This document shows, in pieces, positions 35,491 to 48,817 of a stretch of 64,000 nucleotides of DNA. Every line of letters begins with the position of its first letter. Within the stretch, counting starts at the first letter, position 1. The position numbers were made by a program, and so were the translations under genes. The notes beneath the pieces were generated by a model that had not been told where the DNA came from, made no database searches, and saw only the letters and a program-made list of their open reading frames with translations. The DNA lies in NCBI GenBank assembly GCA_019614645.1, contig JABWDB010000002.1:23673501-23737500 (forward strand). Direction: 5' to 3'. The DNA comes from Stratiolaelaps scimitus. Its lineage: Eukaryota > Arthropoda > Arachnida > Mesostigmata > Laelapidae.

Positions 35491-36250
35491 GGAGACGAAT
35501 CATTGCTATCTGATGTTTCGCTGGTCTCCCGATGGGGTCGATATTGTATTCTTAGAGACAACTTATGATCTACTTGCGTAATACTCGTGTACGCTGTCGT
35601 GAAACCTTTATTTCTTGCAATGACACATCATATACTTTTTTCAAACCATGTTTGGGACGTTGTATATCGACAGGCGGATGGATCACCCGCGATCAGGCGT
35701 GCGATGCAGCATTTATAAGAGGACATCGATAGACAGGTTTCAATGTATTTATAATCAATACCTTACTTCATCCTCTTCATCAGTTCTACTATATAGTGTG
35801 TGTGTGTAACTTAGCAACTTTCATCGATGAAAAGTGCTAATGACTGCATCTGAACCTACTCTCATATTGGCGTGATTATCGGATTTAGCCATTATACGTA
35901 TCTACCAAACGCATATAAACATCGCATGCGTCACAAACAATGATAAGTGATGTAAACTTAACGGCAACTATTTATTAGTTGCAGCTGCCAATTACTTATG
36001 GGCATTTCGACAGGGCATTCGACTACACTGGTTATCAGATCACAGAGTTGATATTGTTGATACAAAGTTGATACTGGTGTCGCCATACCTGCGACTGAGA
36101 GCAGAGGCGAGTCGTTGAAGCATCCGACGGAACGTATAGGTTCATATCGGTGTAGCCTACACATTTCTACCTCAAGTTTACTATCTCCACACGGTCTCAC
36201 GCTTGATGGGGTGCAAACCATCCTCCACCTCTAGCGAGAGGTGGAATAGT
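35491..36250. other. AT-rich DNA, nothing recognised
   Basis: Includes a short (GT)n at about 35796-35808 and a minus-strand 87-codon frame without recognised motifs. Confidence 0.55.
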
Positions 36251-36900
36251 ACAGAGTATGTGAGATAGAGAGAGAGAGAGAGAGCGACTCGAAGGGAGTT
36301 ACGCAGCTAGTAACCAGCCAGCCTCCGAGTGAACAAAAGGCGAACGACCCACCACCGATCGACGCCCATTCGTTGACGATGGCGAGAAGTTAAAGCAGCC
36401 GCAGTGAAACTGTTCAAATATGCACCCAAGCAATTTGACATGAACGGAAACAGAACATAGAGGCGAACACGGCAGAAAAATGGTAGCTGGATAGCTCGAA
36501 TGGAGCAAGCTCGAGACAGAGAGAGAGAGAAAGAGATCGAGAGAGAAAGAGATCGAGCCAGAGGTAAGGTGGCTGACAGCCGAATGTACATGCAGAGGTG
36601 ATGTGATGTTGGTGGTTTGATGGCAGGCGGTGGTGAACAGGCGGTGCAGGCGGCGGCGGCGGAGACGACGACGACGATGCAGGGCAAGTGAGCGAAAGTG
36701 GATCGTGTATGATGTATTGCTTCGGGTGAAGATGATGACGACTGAGTTTTGGCCGCTTGAGAGCAACCGCCCGGCGAACTCGCACGTCAGCGAGAAGGAG
36801 AGAGAGAGAGAGAAACAGGGAAAATTATTATGGCTGCTCTGCGTCTCGCCCTCTTTGGCCAACTAGAGCGGCTAAACAGGCGGCGAGGCCATCATTACGA
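36251..36900. other. GA- and GGC-repeat block
   Basis: Contains GA runs near 36268-36284, a 16-base tandem of AGAGAGAAAGAGATCG at about 36524-36556, and GGC/GAC triplets at 36643-36680. The repeats create long Leu/Ser-rich and Arg-rich frames on opposite strands (the longest 187 codons, minus), which are not credible proteins. Confidence 0.6.
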
Positions 36901-38077
36901 GTCAGGTGAAGCAGATGCAACATCCTGCCGTCCAAAAGCGAACGAAAACATGCTAAAAATGAATGTCCATGACAACATTATGCATGACATCACAAGAGTG
37001 GTTGAAACAAGGTTAGCAAAGTGCGGTAAGAATACAAGACCCGTATGGTATACCCATTTTTTTCGTCGTGTTCTTCGTAACGGTGCCGTAAAGAACCCAG
37101 GGTAAATTGCAGACCGAGATGGGAGATCTCTTATTCACGCCTATTCCATCAGTAGGAGTATCATGTACATACATATCGTTTATTTGTAGTGGACGTTTTT
37201 GTGTGGCCCTCTCATACTCTACGATCTTCTGATATGTACGTCTTTTCTGTGCTGGAAGAGTTTGGTTTATTTCCTGTAGTTGCTCGGCTCTGATTTGAAT
37301 GTTTGTATTTGTCGCACACTAGAAGACGTCTTTGGAATACGCCAGCGAGTTATGAACTAATGCAACCGTATGGCCTTGGAACACGTTCTACGACGAGAAC
37401 ATAAAACCTAGACCATGTGCACCAAAGACTTGGTCCTCTATACTAAAATCGTTCCCTTATTATGATAATCTGGTATAATTTGATCGTTCCTTTCCCCGTT
37501 GCCATAGATAGTATAGTTTATCGTCTTAGGTACGCTGTCTTTAGTCGGTAAAAGGGTGGCGCCAAAACGCTTTTGCCTCGCAAAAATCACTCTCAGAGCG
37601 CTAATTGCGACAGTCATATACGATTATTTTCACTGAACAGTTCTCGACCAACATTCAGTTATCTATTACACTGTAGGGGAAACAACCTGTTCAATGATAA
37701 ACGACATATCCGAACTTCGTTGCTCTGAACTTTCCCAGTGTCGTTCCAGCAACACACGGTCATAGTCACTTTCCGAGCTAAGTGCGCTCATCGTAATACG
37801 GTGTTAGCTTTCCTGACTTGTAAACGATCCTGTATTGTCTGTCTCCGGCTCCATCCCATATATGATATGACACAGTATGTTTGCATGCAAGTGTCGGGCA
37901 AAGAGACGTCGAAGGTTCAAAGTATCTGGTATACACTATCCCTGCACCTGTCAATGCCAGTAGTGAGCTTCCTCAGGCGGTGCTGTATGCACGCTATACT
38001 TGTCGTCCCATCTACAGTATTGCCGGTTCTTGCGAGGCTTCTTGTTTTCGAAAAACCATCTATAATAGTAGTTCGTC
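36901..38077. other. AT-rich DNA, unrecognised frames
   Basis: The plus-strand frame at 37738-38082 (114 codons) shows no domain I recognise and runs into the antisense of a tRNA-like repeat. Nothing is supported. Confidence 0.5.
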
Positions 38078-38144
38078 TCTAGCAGCCCTAGGTCCACGTT
38101 TCTCAACGGATAGTTCTAGAGCGCTACGCCACCTAAACCATCTG
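38078..38144 (-). mobile_element. tRNA-like (SINE head) element
   Basis: On the minus strand GGTGGCGTAGCGCTCTAG is a good A box match. The expected B box position holds GTGGACCTAGGGC, which keeps only part of the consensus. The A-to-B distance is right. Decayed tRNA-derived repeat. Confidence 0.42.
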
Positions 38145-38799
38145 TACACATAGTCGCTTGCATTTTCATGATTTCTTCTGTTCGACTCACTCCCAAGGGC
38201 TTTCATCATTATTAGTATGGCCGTAGGCCATGGCTCATGTGGCAATGCATTTATCCTACAAAAGAAACTGACCTTGATTTCATGCACTTTGAATTCTGTT
38301 GCTGTCAGTAATAAAATGTCGGTTTATTTTCGAAATACTGTTAGAATATACAAAGTCTTGAGCGACCGTTTTACGCATCAAGAAAAAACAACTTATCAAA
38401 ATTGCAAAAAGTTCCTTCAAGCCGGAGGAAGTTACCACTCCCACGATAATCTCATAGCAAGATGACACCTATCAGCTGGCCTCGATCATAGACTTTTATA
38501 GCAACTAATTTTTTAAGTGAATTTATCGTCCACTTATTCATAGTAGATATGATTATGTCTAGCATAACCTCGTACTTCTCATCGACTCTTTAGCATGAAG
38601 AATGCGATTGGATTCGACAAATGTCCACACCAGTCTGCCGGTTACAAGCGGCACTCGGATGGAATACACATACATAGGCAGAAGGCCTTGTTTTCTTTCC
38701 GGTGGGCTCCGGCAATCGACTTCATTGAGTAAAGCAACTACATAAAAGAGAAACCGTCCCACAACTGACAACGGATATATGAGCAGAAGAAACCTAGGG
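38145..38799. other. Ordinary AT-rich DNA, nothing recognised
   Basis: An 82-codon frame at 38217-38465 is not recognised. No repeats of note. Confidence 0.55.
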
Positions 38800-40900
38800 A
38801 TACAACACGACTGCACGAGCGGTTCGGCACCGGGGGTACGTTGTAGCAGGAGCTGTAGCGGATAACGAAGATACGGAGCAGAGCAGAGAGGGTGGAAATC
38901 AGAGAGAGGTTGGGGGAGAGAGAACGAAGTGATACAGACCGGGATAACGGAGTTGAGCGCGCGGATGGATCGCGTGGGAGAAATAGAGATCCAGAACGAA
39001 AAAGAAGAGGATCCACTGAAACAACTGCAGCCTCATCTTCGGCAGACACGCGAGAACACGCGGACACGACAGACAGACAAATCTAACACCCTGCAGGAGG
39101 CTACAGAGCTGCAGTGTCGTATCGCGCCCAAGAGCAGGGATGAGCGCTGTGGGTGGTGGTGGCGGCAGCGGCAGCAGTGGCAGGCACAGCAGCACAAGTG
39201 AGATACTTCCCGGCTCACTCACTCTACCCTTCAAGCAAGATAGCCTCTTCGAATAAGCCCAGCTTTCGTACGTCCCTTAGCAGAGCTGAACGAGCAAGCC
39301 AGCTAGATGGTGGTGCTAGCAGCCCCATCAAAAAAGACGGGGCCCGGAGTGGGATCTCGACTCCTCGGTGTCGAAAGGTTCCAGGGGGAACCGGCGGAAG
39401 GACGGGAAGAAGACACCAAGAGGAGAACGAAGAACATTCGCAAATTTATCGTTCCGCCGTGCCGCGCCTTTAGAGAAGAACGAAGGCCGTGAGGCAGAGG
39501 CTGAATGGAAGTGGCCAAGAGGCGTCGGTAGTGGCGGCATCGTGGTAGCGGTGGAAGCGGCTAGGTTGGTGGCGAGAACTAGAACGGCAGAGGAGAGCGG
39601 AGCAGGCAGGAACTAGGCAGGAGTCTCCGCCTATATTGCGAAGAGGAAGCGAGAAGAACTGCAGAACTGCTGCACTAGCTCTGCTCATCCCTAGCGTCAG
39701 CCTCATAGCGGCCTGCGTAGTGGCCTGCTTGCTTGACTCGCACCGTTCCATTTCCTCCGTAGCACTCATGTCCCTTGAACCCCGTTTCACGATCTAGCAG
39801 AACAGCACGGGAGAAGGACAGAGCGGCCAGAGAGGAGAGTCGCCATCAGCCAGCACCACCGGAAGGCTGCCAGAGCTGGCCATGTACTAGCTATGTAGAT
39901 GGGGAAGGTGGGGCGAGGGAGGCCGTATTGCAGGAGAAGCCGTCCTCAGAACATGGAGCTACGCCGTTACTTCCCCTTCGGCAGCAGCAGAGGCTAGGCA
40001 AGACTGCTCGAACAGGAATCTAAAAGGGGGTTAAAACTTCTGAGCTCTCGACGCCCGTTTACCCGCTCGCTGGTTTTCTGGCCCTATCCCTCCTGCCCCT
40101 CACCGTTTTCCTCCTATTTCGACTGCTTCTTCACAGCCCTTGGAAGACGACGCCCATACATCCCATCCTCTAGAGAAAAGCACGCCAAAATATATGGAGG
40201 ACGTGCCCGCTCAAGAGACTCATTTGGACTCAGGCGTAGTTGCAGTCCGCTAGCCGACCGACCAGCCGCTGCCGGTAGCTGCCGCCGTCTCTGCCGCCTC
40301 CGGAGCCGTGGAACGCTTCTGTCTCTCCCAGACTGGTCATCTCACGTCTTCGTCCCTCGACGGCATTGAGGTCCCGGAGAAGCCTAACGGGGCACCACTG
40401 AAGGGTGGGATTTAGGGAACGGATGGGTCTAGGGCTGCTGCTAGCGAATGGGCTGGGACCGGAACGAAACGGCAGCAACAGTCTAAAGGGACATCCCAAC
40501 AGCGTCTGTCGGCGGACTTCTGGAGCCCCGCAGGCAGCCGCAAGGCGAGCCGACTTGCGCGTTTCGTACAAACGGATGGAAAGGAGCAAACAGCAGAAGC
40601 AGCAGCAGCAGCTGACGAGAGACAGAGCGAATAAGAGTAGAACAGAATCAGAAGAACAGACAAAGGACGAGGAGGAGACTAGGCAACAAGGAGGAGCACA
40701 AAGCCGGCGAGAGGATGGGCACGAGGCGTCCCATGAGGCCCGTGTATCAACACAATAATCGCCAGCCTCCTCTACCGGGTCGGCCCTCCCCATAGGAGAA
40801 CGTCCTAGCAGCCTAACAATGTGCCACCAAATTTCCCCCACGCGCTATACTTCCTTAATGCAGCTCTTCTCGCTTCTCTCTTGTCCTTCTGCTGATATTG
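38800..40900. other. GC-rich, triplet-rich block, no gene recognised
   Basis: Stop-poor on both strands, so it carries long mutually overlapping frames, including 203 codons on the minus strand (40230-40841) and 117 on the plus strand over the same bases. Repeats of GGT/GGC at 39153-39180 and CAG at 40590-40612 give poly-Gly, Gln or Cys. No signal peptide or known domain was seen, and no transposon scrap. A regulatory or UTR role is inference. Confidence 0.4.
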
Positions 40901-40930
40901 TAGCTGCGCTTGTGTCGGGTGCTCAATATA

Positions 40931-40979
40931 AGTAGCCACAACTTGGTTCACACTATGTACAGGGAGGGTTGTGGCTACT
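40931..40979. repeat. Inverted repeat, 12-bp perfect arms
   Basis: AGTAGCCACAAC and its exact complement GTTGTGGCTACT are separated by 25 bases. It lies at the junction between a GC-rich block and AT-rich DNA. Stem-loop, function unknown. Confidence 0.85.
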
Positions 40980-42879
40980 GAGGGCAGTATTTACATAACT
41001 CCTACACATAGAAAGAATACCAGTAGTACTGATTCAAGGTCAGCTTGTCAGGAGATAGTTGATGTGCGAAGTTCTTGTCGAATTTGTTTGATTCGGCGTT
41101 TTGTAGATAAGAGACTTGATGAACTCGGCCTTCCGGAATTATAAGGACGAGAAGGACAATAAAGGAAGAGGAAAGATAGCGCCTCGAATCATTTTCTCCC
41201 TGTGCATGATTGACTTCATATCGCTTATCAGCCAACTCAGTTTCTTTGACTACGTGATCAGCTACGTCCTATCCGTTACACTTATTTGCAGGCTTCGCTG
41301 TCAACGTACAACGTCTCAACCCAATCGCTTTGACCACTTCACAGATCCATGATAAAATCTACAGTTCTATTCGGTCTACAACTTGTGACACACGCAAGCG
41401 CTTCCACACGAACTTTCTTATTTGATAACTGACGCTTTGTCATCCTTCGTAAGCTCACGGTGGCGACGAAATGCTCCGTCGAAGACAAAAAGCAGATTCA
41501 TTCGGCAAGAGCATGCGACTGTCTCGACTAGTTAGGTAATACGAGTTGCTATGCTGCTCTCTCCCTTTTGGAGGGGTTCTACTGCTATATACAAGCCACC
41601 TAGAGCATATACCGCGCCAAAAATTCATCACGTTCGTGCTGTTGGCTGATGCGAATCTACGCTTTGTGAGCAGATGAAGATATAACAACGGGTTGTCACT
41701 AGACCTTTTAATAGAAAATGTTGGCACAAGGCTCACAGAGCACACTCTGCGAGAAACAGTTCTCAGTAGCCGCTGTGGTTTTGACGGTATTATAGATTCT
41801 TTGTATCAAAACCTCACTGGCAGCCAATTCAAGATCCGCCATGCAACATATGGCCCATTATATTTTTCACTACACGTTTAACATGCATACGAATGGGGCA
41901 CATACGACTCACCGCTGTTGAAATTTTTGTCGCCAGATTTCGACATGTCGAGAACAAATTTAACATCATCAACATAAAAGAGCAATGCATTCGAATAGAT
42001 CCCCACCAACTATAGAGGAACTACGCATCTCTCTGCGACAGTCGGTCAATACTGGCCGACGTATATACCATACGATAGGCTCTACAATTCTCTTGTTGTG
42101 CTTTCTCGTAAACACCACGCGTAACCGTGATCGTGGTAATTTGCTTAAAATTGGCTTGGAAATTCTTGGCGAGATGGGATCAAGAAATTGGTTGAAAGAC
42201 GCAGAAGCGGTCGTAGAGAATGGTTTGCAAATACAAAATATAACTAAATGTGTTCTTATAATTGGGGTCAAAATAATGTGTTTTACGAAGTAAAATACAC
42301 GAACGAACTTATGTAACAAAAACAATATTCCCCGTTCCAGCACCTCTAAAAAAACCTTATATATAACTGGCCATCTATTATGTATTCGCCATCGTTCGAT
42401 TATAGTAATGTATTGCAGACATATTATTCAGCACTCCCACAGATGTAGTAGCCATCCATTATAGTTCATTATAGTTAAAATGCGGATCTAACTTTGAAAA
42501 CTCAGATTTTCGCCAAGATTATGCTTGAAAATTTAGAAATTGAGGTCTCTCAGTCGAAATGATTGGAAATCCCTTCATTCTACGACTGCACCCTTCCGAA
42601 ATATGCACACACCCATTGGATGCGAAAATACATTTCTATAGCCAGCGCATGACGACTGCATTTGGAATAAGCTTAAATCTTTTTCATTTTTTGTTTATTT
42701 CCTGTATGATCAATGTTCAGCTATTGTTTCCCTGTTATGATTTTTCCTCGACACCTTCTCTCTGAAAACGTACCCTACACTTGACTTTACACGACCTACC
42801 AATCTATTTTTCCCCTATTTTCTTCTTGCCATTTTCCACTTTGAAATGTTGCCTACTAATGCCGTTAGCTCCCCAGTCA
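40980..42879. other. Mixed AT-rich DNA, no supported gene
   Basis: Frames at 41116-41352, 41455-41745 and 41985-42293 are not recognised. One plus-strand frame at 41693-41881 ends in SQFKIRHATYGPLYFS, faintly like a retrotransposon C-terminal block, which is too little to call. Confidence 0.45.
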
Positions 42880-43486
42880 TTCCATTCCGTCGGCGCAGCT
42901 GTGGAAAACGCCTGGCTCCGACTGGCCGCTGGAAAAATCGGGCGAGAATTCCCTCCACATCCCTCATTGCGATGGCTCCCGACCGAGAGCGCGCGCTCCG
43001 GGATCTTTGAAGCCGCATCAGCGAGCGCCACCTAGCGTCTCCGTTGAGCTGTTCCACCGTTGCTTTGGCGAGGGTTTGTCGCATGTGGAAGGGAGGGAGC
43101 GAAGGAGTGCGAGAGTGGTCCCCTATATCCCTTTCCACCACAGCGGGGTCCCTCGCCCGAGAAGCCGCAGAATGCTCGTACACTTGAACGTTGGCGGCCA
43201 TGCACCTATGCTGCCCGCATGCACCCACCCTGCTCTGTGATATTGTGGTTGGCTGAAATACAACAAACAACTACCAGTCAGTATTTTTGCTTGAGGAATA
43301 CATCTGTACACGCATAGCATCTGTACCCTGCGCCCACCGTGTGTTGGGTGGGAGCGTTTATCGTGATCTTCTCTTTGTATCACGCGTTGGCCTTTGGAAA
43401 TTCAGGCGTTGGAGGGACGTCGGACAACTGGTGCCAACGACTACTGCCTTCGGAGTGTATCGCCTTGCTGCTGTGCGTGTATGTGA

Positions 43487-43508
43487 GTGAGAGAGAGAGA
43501 GAGAGAGA
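43487..43508. repeat. (GA)n microsatellite
   Basis: About eleven GA units. Confidence 0.9.
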
Positions 43509-45720
43509 TATAGAGCAAATCTGCTTTGGGGATTTCACGTACTCCTGCAGAACAAACCGAAACGGACCGCGTGCGGAAGTTGAATTGTGCAGGGCATCTT
43601 GCCGAGAGAGTCTTCAGCGATCGAACGACGAGCTCAGCTTCGCTTCGGCGATCGAAGACCAAGCGGGATTCGCTCGTGCGTTACAATTTCGTGACCTAAT
43701 TGCTTTGTGGCTGCTCCGGTTTTCTCGACAGTGGTAGCGCGTGGCTTTTGCGACTCTTTACGATTCACGCCGAAGGCACGAACGAAAGTTGATGCCCAGT
43801 GCTGCCCACCCTCGTACTACTACAGGGAAAAAGCTGCTCCTCGTTCGATTTTTCGACGAGATAACAACAGCAAAAATAACCTCTTCATCTTCCGTTCCTA
43901 GCCTCCATTATACAGCATAGTGAGTGCCCCTCGATGGCAACATCGTGTCCTGGACGTGATCGCATTTTGCCAGACACTTCACCTATGGTGTATCTTTTTC
44001 TCTTTTCTCGGTGCGTGTGTGTCAGTTGGTGAGTGTGCGTTCGCTGGGTGTGCACTGTGTGCTGGTCGTTGGCTAGAGGAATCATCATTCTGCGTAGCAT
44101 TTGCTGTTGGCCGCCGCTTCCGCGGTCTTTCCCGTGACCAATGGTCCGTGCCCTTGTCGTGTCGAGGCGAGCTCGACATCGCCGGGATCCGGGTGCGTTC
44201 TCTTAGAGATGGTCTGGAAGCTGGTGGAGCGAGTCGACGCGGTGTCTAAACCGTGCCTGGCTACCAACAGCAACGCACAACGCCGGAAGTATCGAAGGCA
44301 GCCCACGGCCGTGGCAGCGACAGGAGTTGCTCGTTCTCTTCTACTGAGCACGACCGGCGCCAAGGCCATCAAGGAAACAGGACCGGACGACGCTCTGGCC
44401 GGCGGTATCGAGGGCCAAAGGTAGCCGGCAGTGATCTGCGCTGACGTACCGTGGCCTGCCGTGTCAAGGAATAGTAACGCAAATCTCCTATAGCCACCGA
44501 TGGTGACGAGGTGAATAAGCCACCTCCAACAGCAGTGGCGGTTTCAACACAAGAACCGCCGCTCGGTGAGAGATTGCAACGCACATTCAGCGCCCAACGC
44601 ATCAAGCCCTCGACGGCCAAGATACATCTTTGCCTGTATAAAGCGTGTGAATTATAAGCAACAATCAAAGGCGTAAAGTGCCGTGCGTGATACGTCTCAC
44701 AGTATCTAGGCCAGCCATAATACACAGCCAGAAGCGTCTATTAATGATCTGCTCGATCGTCGCTCGAAATCAAAATATACCAGAGGAAGCGCAGCGTGTG
44801 GTTGAACGAAAGCGTTTGGTCACCGTGCCACAGACGCGGACCTGGTGACCTACTCGCTGTATAGGTATAAAGTCAAGTCGGAGTACCAGATGGCGTCAGA
44901 AGCACCCGGATCACTGAGCGGATTACTCAGCTAAGCATCAGATAATAGCTTCCGCACCGCCCACCTATCTAACGTATCTATCAGCTGGGTAGATTTCCTC
45001 TCATGATTGTGGCCATGTGACCCGTGATTTCAGCAGCTGTCAAGAATTGTCGAGAATTTCTGCACGAGCGTCTGCTCTTCAATTCGTCTTGAATAGTCGC
45101 AATTCGAATTGTATTCTATGGTATATGGTGTAGTGAGTTAGCAATCAAAGTGAATCAATCGTACGCCGCCGTGGATACGTCTCTGTCCGTCAGTTTGATA
45201 ATCTGTTCGTCTGCTAGTTGTTCTTCTTTACGTTGTCACCTTCACCGTGTCGTCTCGTTCATCGGCTAGCAGCAATCGTAGTTGTAGTTACAGTGGCGCT
45301 ACCACGACACAACACTCGTCGTGGCTCCGTTGCTGCTCGATCGGTGATCAGTGATTGATTGATTGATTCGTTTTCGTTCGTTGAAAAGTGCTTAGTGATG
45401 ATGTTGATTGAGCTGTGATGTGTTGTGACTTCCAGATAGCTGCTATCAATATGATGCTAATGATGATGAGAATGTCCTCCAATCGTGGACAGAAGGTTCT
45501 TCTCGATCTTCACTCCCTTATTCTTCTGCTACCAATTCCCCAACTCGTGGTGGACGTTCAGGTGAAAGGGCTGACGCGTCGCTCCGTGGAATAATAGACG
45601 TAGACGATGCCCTACAGTTCGGTGCTGTTGAGTAGTCGGCGCGGCCACAATGAGGGTATCGTGACAGGACACCCTCGGCCGCCGCCGACGACGACGACCT
45701 CGCTTGGCCGGCACCAAAGT

Positions 45721-45834
45721 CGTCATCATCATCAGTGTCATCATTACTGCTGCCACAACTATCGCCACCACCACCATCATCACCACCACCACAGCAACAA
45801 CAGCAACAGCAACAACGACAACAACAACAACAAA
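45721..45834 (+). repeat. Imperfect CAN (CAT/CAC/CAA) triplet tract
   Basis: A run of CAT, CAC, CAG, CAA and AAC triplets just before the chosen start codon. If translated from an upstream ATG at 45607 it would encode a His-rich then Asn-rich stretch (nine consecutive His). If not, it is 5' UTR. Confidence 0.85.
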
Positions 45835-46096
45835 ATGTTGGATACTAGGAATACTACTTCATCTGCCACAACCTCTTCTACAGCTGCGGTATCGATGGTG
45901 GGAATGACACGACAAAGACGACACCGGCAGCCGGTTGATGAGAGGCGAATGGTGCCGCTGTCGCCGGCGTCGCGTCTCGTTCTGTGCTCGCTGTCTGTTC
46001 GGGTCCTGAGTACGTTAATGCTGCAAGTGTTTATAACGACACTGCTTCTCACTGCAGGGAGAGTCTCAGCCCATGAGGGTCTACACATCGAACCTG
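45835..46096 (+). CDS. First coding exon of a secreted or membrane protein (partial gene)
   Basis: Best coding exon in the window. From MLDTRNTTSSATTSS the protein has a Ser/Thr-rich start, a basic stretch (TRQRRHRQP, about residues 25-33), a hydrophobic core at about residues 57-74 (VLSTLMLQVFITTLLLTA) and a good signal-peptidase site after RVSA (residue 79), followed by HEGLHIEPG. This directs the protein to the secretory pathway. The exon ends at CCTG/GTAGGC, a fair splice donor, after 87 codons plus one base; beyond it the frame drifts into AT-rich DNA and stops. The start at 45835 is chosen because AACAAAATG matches the arthropod initiation context. An in-frame ATG at 45607, with a stop two codons before it, would add a 76-residue His/Asn-rich extension, and Met39 would give a more usual signal-peptide length. 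No downstream exon was recognised, so the gene cannot be named. Confidence 0.55.
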
Positions 46097-47399
46097 GTAG
46101 GCTTTCATATTCGTTTATGTTTTATGTGTTGGCTCCATTTGTTGTGTGTGAGTATGTTCATTTGAGTTTTATTATTGTCTAGGTTGCACATATCTAAACG
46201 AATGACATTTTAGAGATATAATAGAAAATGTCGCGTGCACGTTTTCGCTATCCGCGACAGTCGACGATCAGGATACGCCCACTAGACGCTCTATTTTCGT
46301 GTCAACGAGCACCCACTCTTGTGATCATCGCATCCACTCGGCCCAGCCAAGCTGATTCTGTGGAGGCGGACACATCACTGGAGATGGTTGACAATCTACG
46401 TCAGTATCGACCGCATTCTAATCTCAAGCTAAATTTCAATAGGCAAACGTTTTGCCAAGACCCTATTATAGTGCGATTAATATTTGTCAGTCAAAAAATT
46501 ACACGACTTTACACTACATGGTAGACACCGGCACACCGGGAAGGATAAATTACTTGGACTTAAAGGTAATCCGTCTTCTCATGTGAGTGCTTTTAGCCTC
46601 GAAGCTCCCTTCTCAGGTGATAAACGTCCACGATATTACGAAATGATGAAGCTATTGTAGTATAGCGAATGCATGCTAAACTTCTTCCCTCCTTCAGGGT
46701 GGTTCACGCCGAGAGAGAATTATTGCAGACCAATTTGGTCTGCAATATTTGGATGATAAATATATACGGGTGTAATATACCACACTAAACGGATACGTTA
46801 GCTTCCGATGCGAGCATTTCCTATTCGACTGAAACCCGAAACTCGTTAGTTTGGGGAATCTGAGTTTAGTTCTTGGCTACCTCACTCACAGTTGACCACA
46901 CTGAATAGTGAGGCTGGCAAAATAAAAGGTTAATTAATTTAGCTTGTAATCGCCTCGATACTTCATTATGCAGGGCTAATCTGAATACAGTGATTCGAGA
47001 TAGGTCAGCTCTAAATATAGCGCGGCAATGAAGACGAACGATGAACCTGCGTGTCCCCAAAAGTTCCTTTGTCTTATTTACCCTCACCACGACAAATAAA
47101 TAGCCTTCTAAGTTAGCGAGTGGCGATCATATCAGAACTATAATATATCGTATTGAACAGTAAGCCTGATAACTTCAAGGTTTCTGTCGAAGAATATATA
47201 AGTAACTACGGGTAAAATATTCCAATCCGTAAGTAAGTCAAGGTAGAAAATTAGTAAGCATTTCGGCAAGAACCCATTGCAAATCGTTGCAATGCTACGC
47301 TTTTCGAACCAAAATAATTCCCAGCATCCTCATTATTTCACCCGTACCGTTCGTCCTATGTCATTATTATTAAATAATATATAATATTTCAAATGTGAA
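46097..47399 (+). other. AT-rich DNA after the first exon, likely intron
   Basis: Begins with the proposed donor. An 11-bp-arm palindrome with a 3-base loop (ATTGCAGACCA / TGGTCTGCAAT) lies at 46722-46746. The 98-codon frame at 46228-46524 is unrecognised and has no clear acceptor or donor. Intron status depends on the exon call being right. Confidence 0.4.
46722..46746. repeat. Short palindrome, 11-bp arms
   Basis: ATTGCAGACCA and its complement with a 3-base ATT spacer. Function unknown. Confidence 0.85.
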
Positions 47400-48768
47400 T
47401 CACACAAATCCACTCACATTGTTGCTCGCCAGTCCGCAACTTACTGCGCCTACAACGCGAGTAATTATTTGCCGGTTGTGGAATTTTCGCTACGTTTCTG
47501 GCCAACCCGGTACAGCTAGGCGCACATTGTACCGAGGTCGTTTAGGTCGACAGTACAGGCCCATCGACCTGGTGAAGGGGACTGGCTGGAATGGGTCAAT
47601 TAAGCAACCGGCGGAACGACCAGAGCCGTTTTCGCTGACGAGGACGACGACGATGATGACACCAGAGGGAGCCGGCAACCGCGAGAGGCGACGACAGACA
47701 GGAAGGCCGGCAGACAGATGGAACAGACATAACGCAGCGACATATGCAAGGCTAGATGGTGTCACAACCGGTGACACCGTCGCCGGCCGTTGATGTCGCT
47801 GGCGTCGTTGTCGCTGTTGTCTTTCTTGTCGTAGTGTCACAACTAGACGCTGATGGTGCGTGCGTTACTCGGAAAATGTCACTGCTGACTCACACTACCG
47901 CTCTGAGCTTTGCAGCAATCTCGGCTTAGACGTTCGTTTGTGGAGTTGTATTACATCGCGCGCTCCTCCGGTTCAGGCTCGCGTTTCTGCTGCTCGTGGG
48001 CCGGAGTCTGTTGGTGCATGCGACTGGCGGCCGCCTCGTGCTCATCGCTTCGTGGTGGGGAGCGTATGAACGACAACGACGATGACGACAGGGGCCATTT
48101 ATGTTTCCGTTGTCGCCTGTTCAGACACGACCATAACGTTAACATTATGGTGCGCTAGTTCACCTCAGTTGCACTCAGCGACCGCTGGGGTGAACCAATT
48201 GACAGTCATCGCGCTCGTCGTTGCCAAAAGGAGCCACAAGAACGGTGAGGCGGCAGGACAACGTTAAGGGGTTGAGTGTCTCGCAATGGCTTGCTATTAT
48301 ACTATAGATGGGAACTACCTCTACGTCGTAGGACGCCGACGTCGCCCGTCCCGGACGAGCGTCTCTTTCGCTCTTGGTGTCCATTGGACTAAACATCATC
48401 CACCCTGCCCGTTAACCCTTTGTTAAATTGCTCGTGCCAGCCACGAAGTGGAGAGACACATCGTCGACACAACGACTACAGCACGAAGGGCAGACCGTAT
48501 CCTATACCAACCCATGCTAGCTATTATGACAGACGACGTCAATCAAGCCAGTGCAAGTGTTCACCCAGTGACGGTTCTATTTCTACGACGCGTGCTTGTT
48601 ATTGCCCCCATATTTAAGAACCACGAGAAGGGCTGTCAGACTCGCGACAACGTCCTGTCAGTGACGTCGCCCTATATGCGTGTGCCTGGTTTACGCATAT
48701 TACACAGTAACAAATATACAGCTATTACATTTTGGGTTGAATATATATATATATATATGTATACATAT

Positions 48769-48817
<49 letters not shown>

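Larger units (their letters stand above)
42880..45834 (+). other. GC-rich block upstream of first coding exon, probable promoter/5' UTR region
   Basis: Sequence just upstream of the signal-peptide exon. It is GC-rich with a (GA)n at 43487-43508 and many overlapping, unrecognised frames. Arthropod initiator-like TCAGT motifs occur near 45190 and 45348, but neither is accompanied by a clear TATA or downstream element, so no promoter is placed. An imperfect CAN triplet tract occupies 45721-45834. Some of this may be transcribed leader, which is inference from position. Confidence 0.4.

Noticed and set aside
36299..36862. 187-codon minus-strand open frame
   Set aside because: Largely Ser-Leu and Arg-rich translation of GA and triplet repeats.
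40230..40841. 203-codon minus-strand open frame
   Set aside because: Covered by open frames on the other strand; Ser/Cys-rich stretches come from CTG/CAG triplets; no domain.
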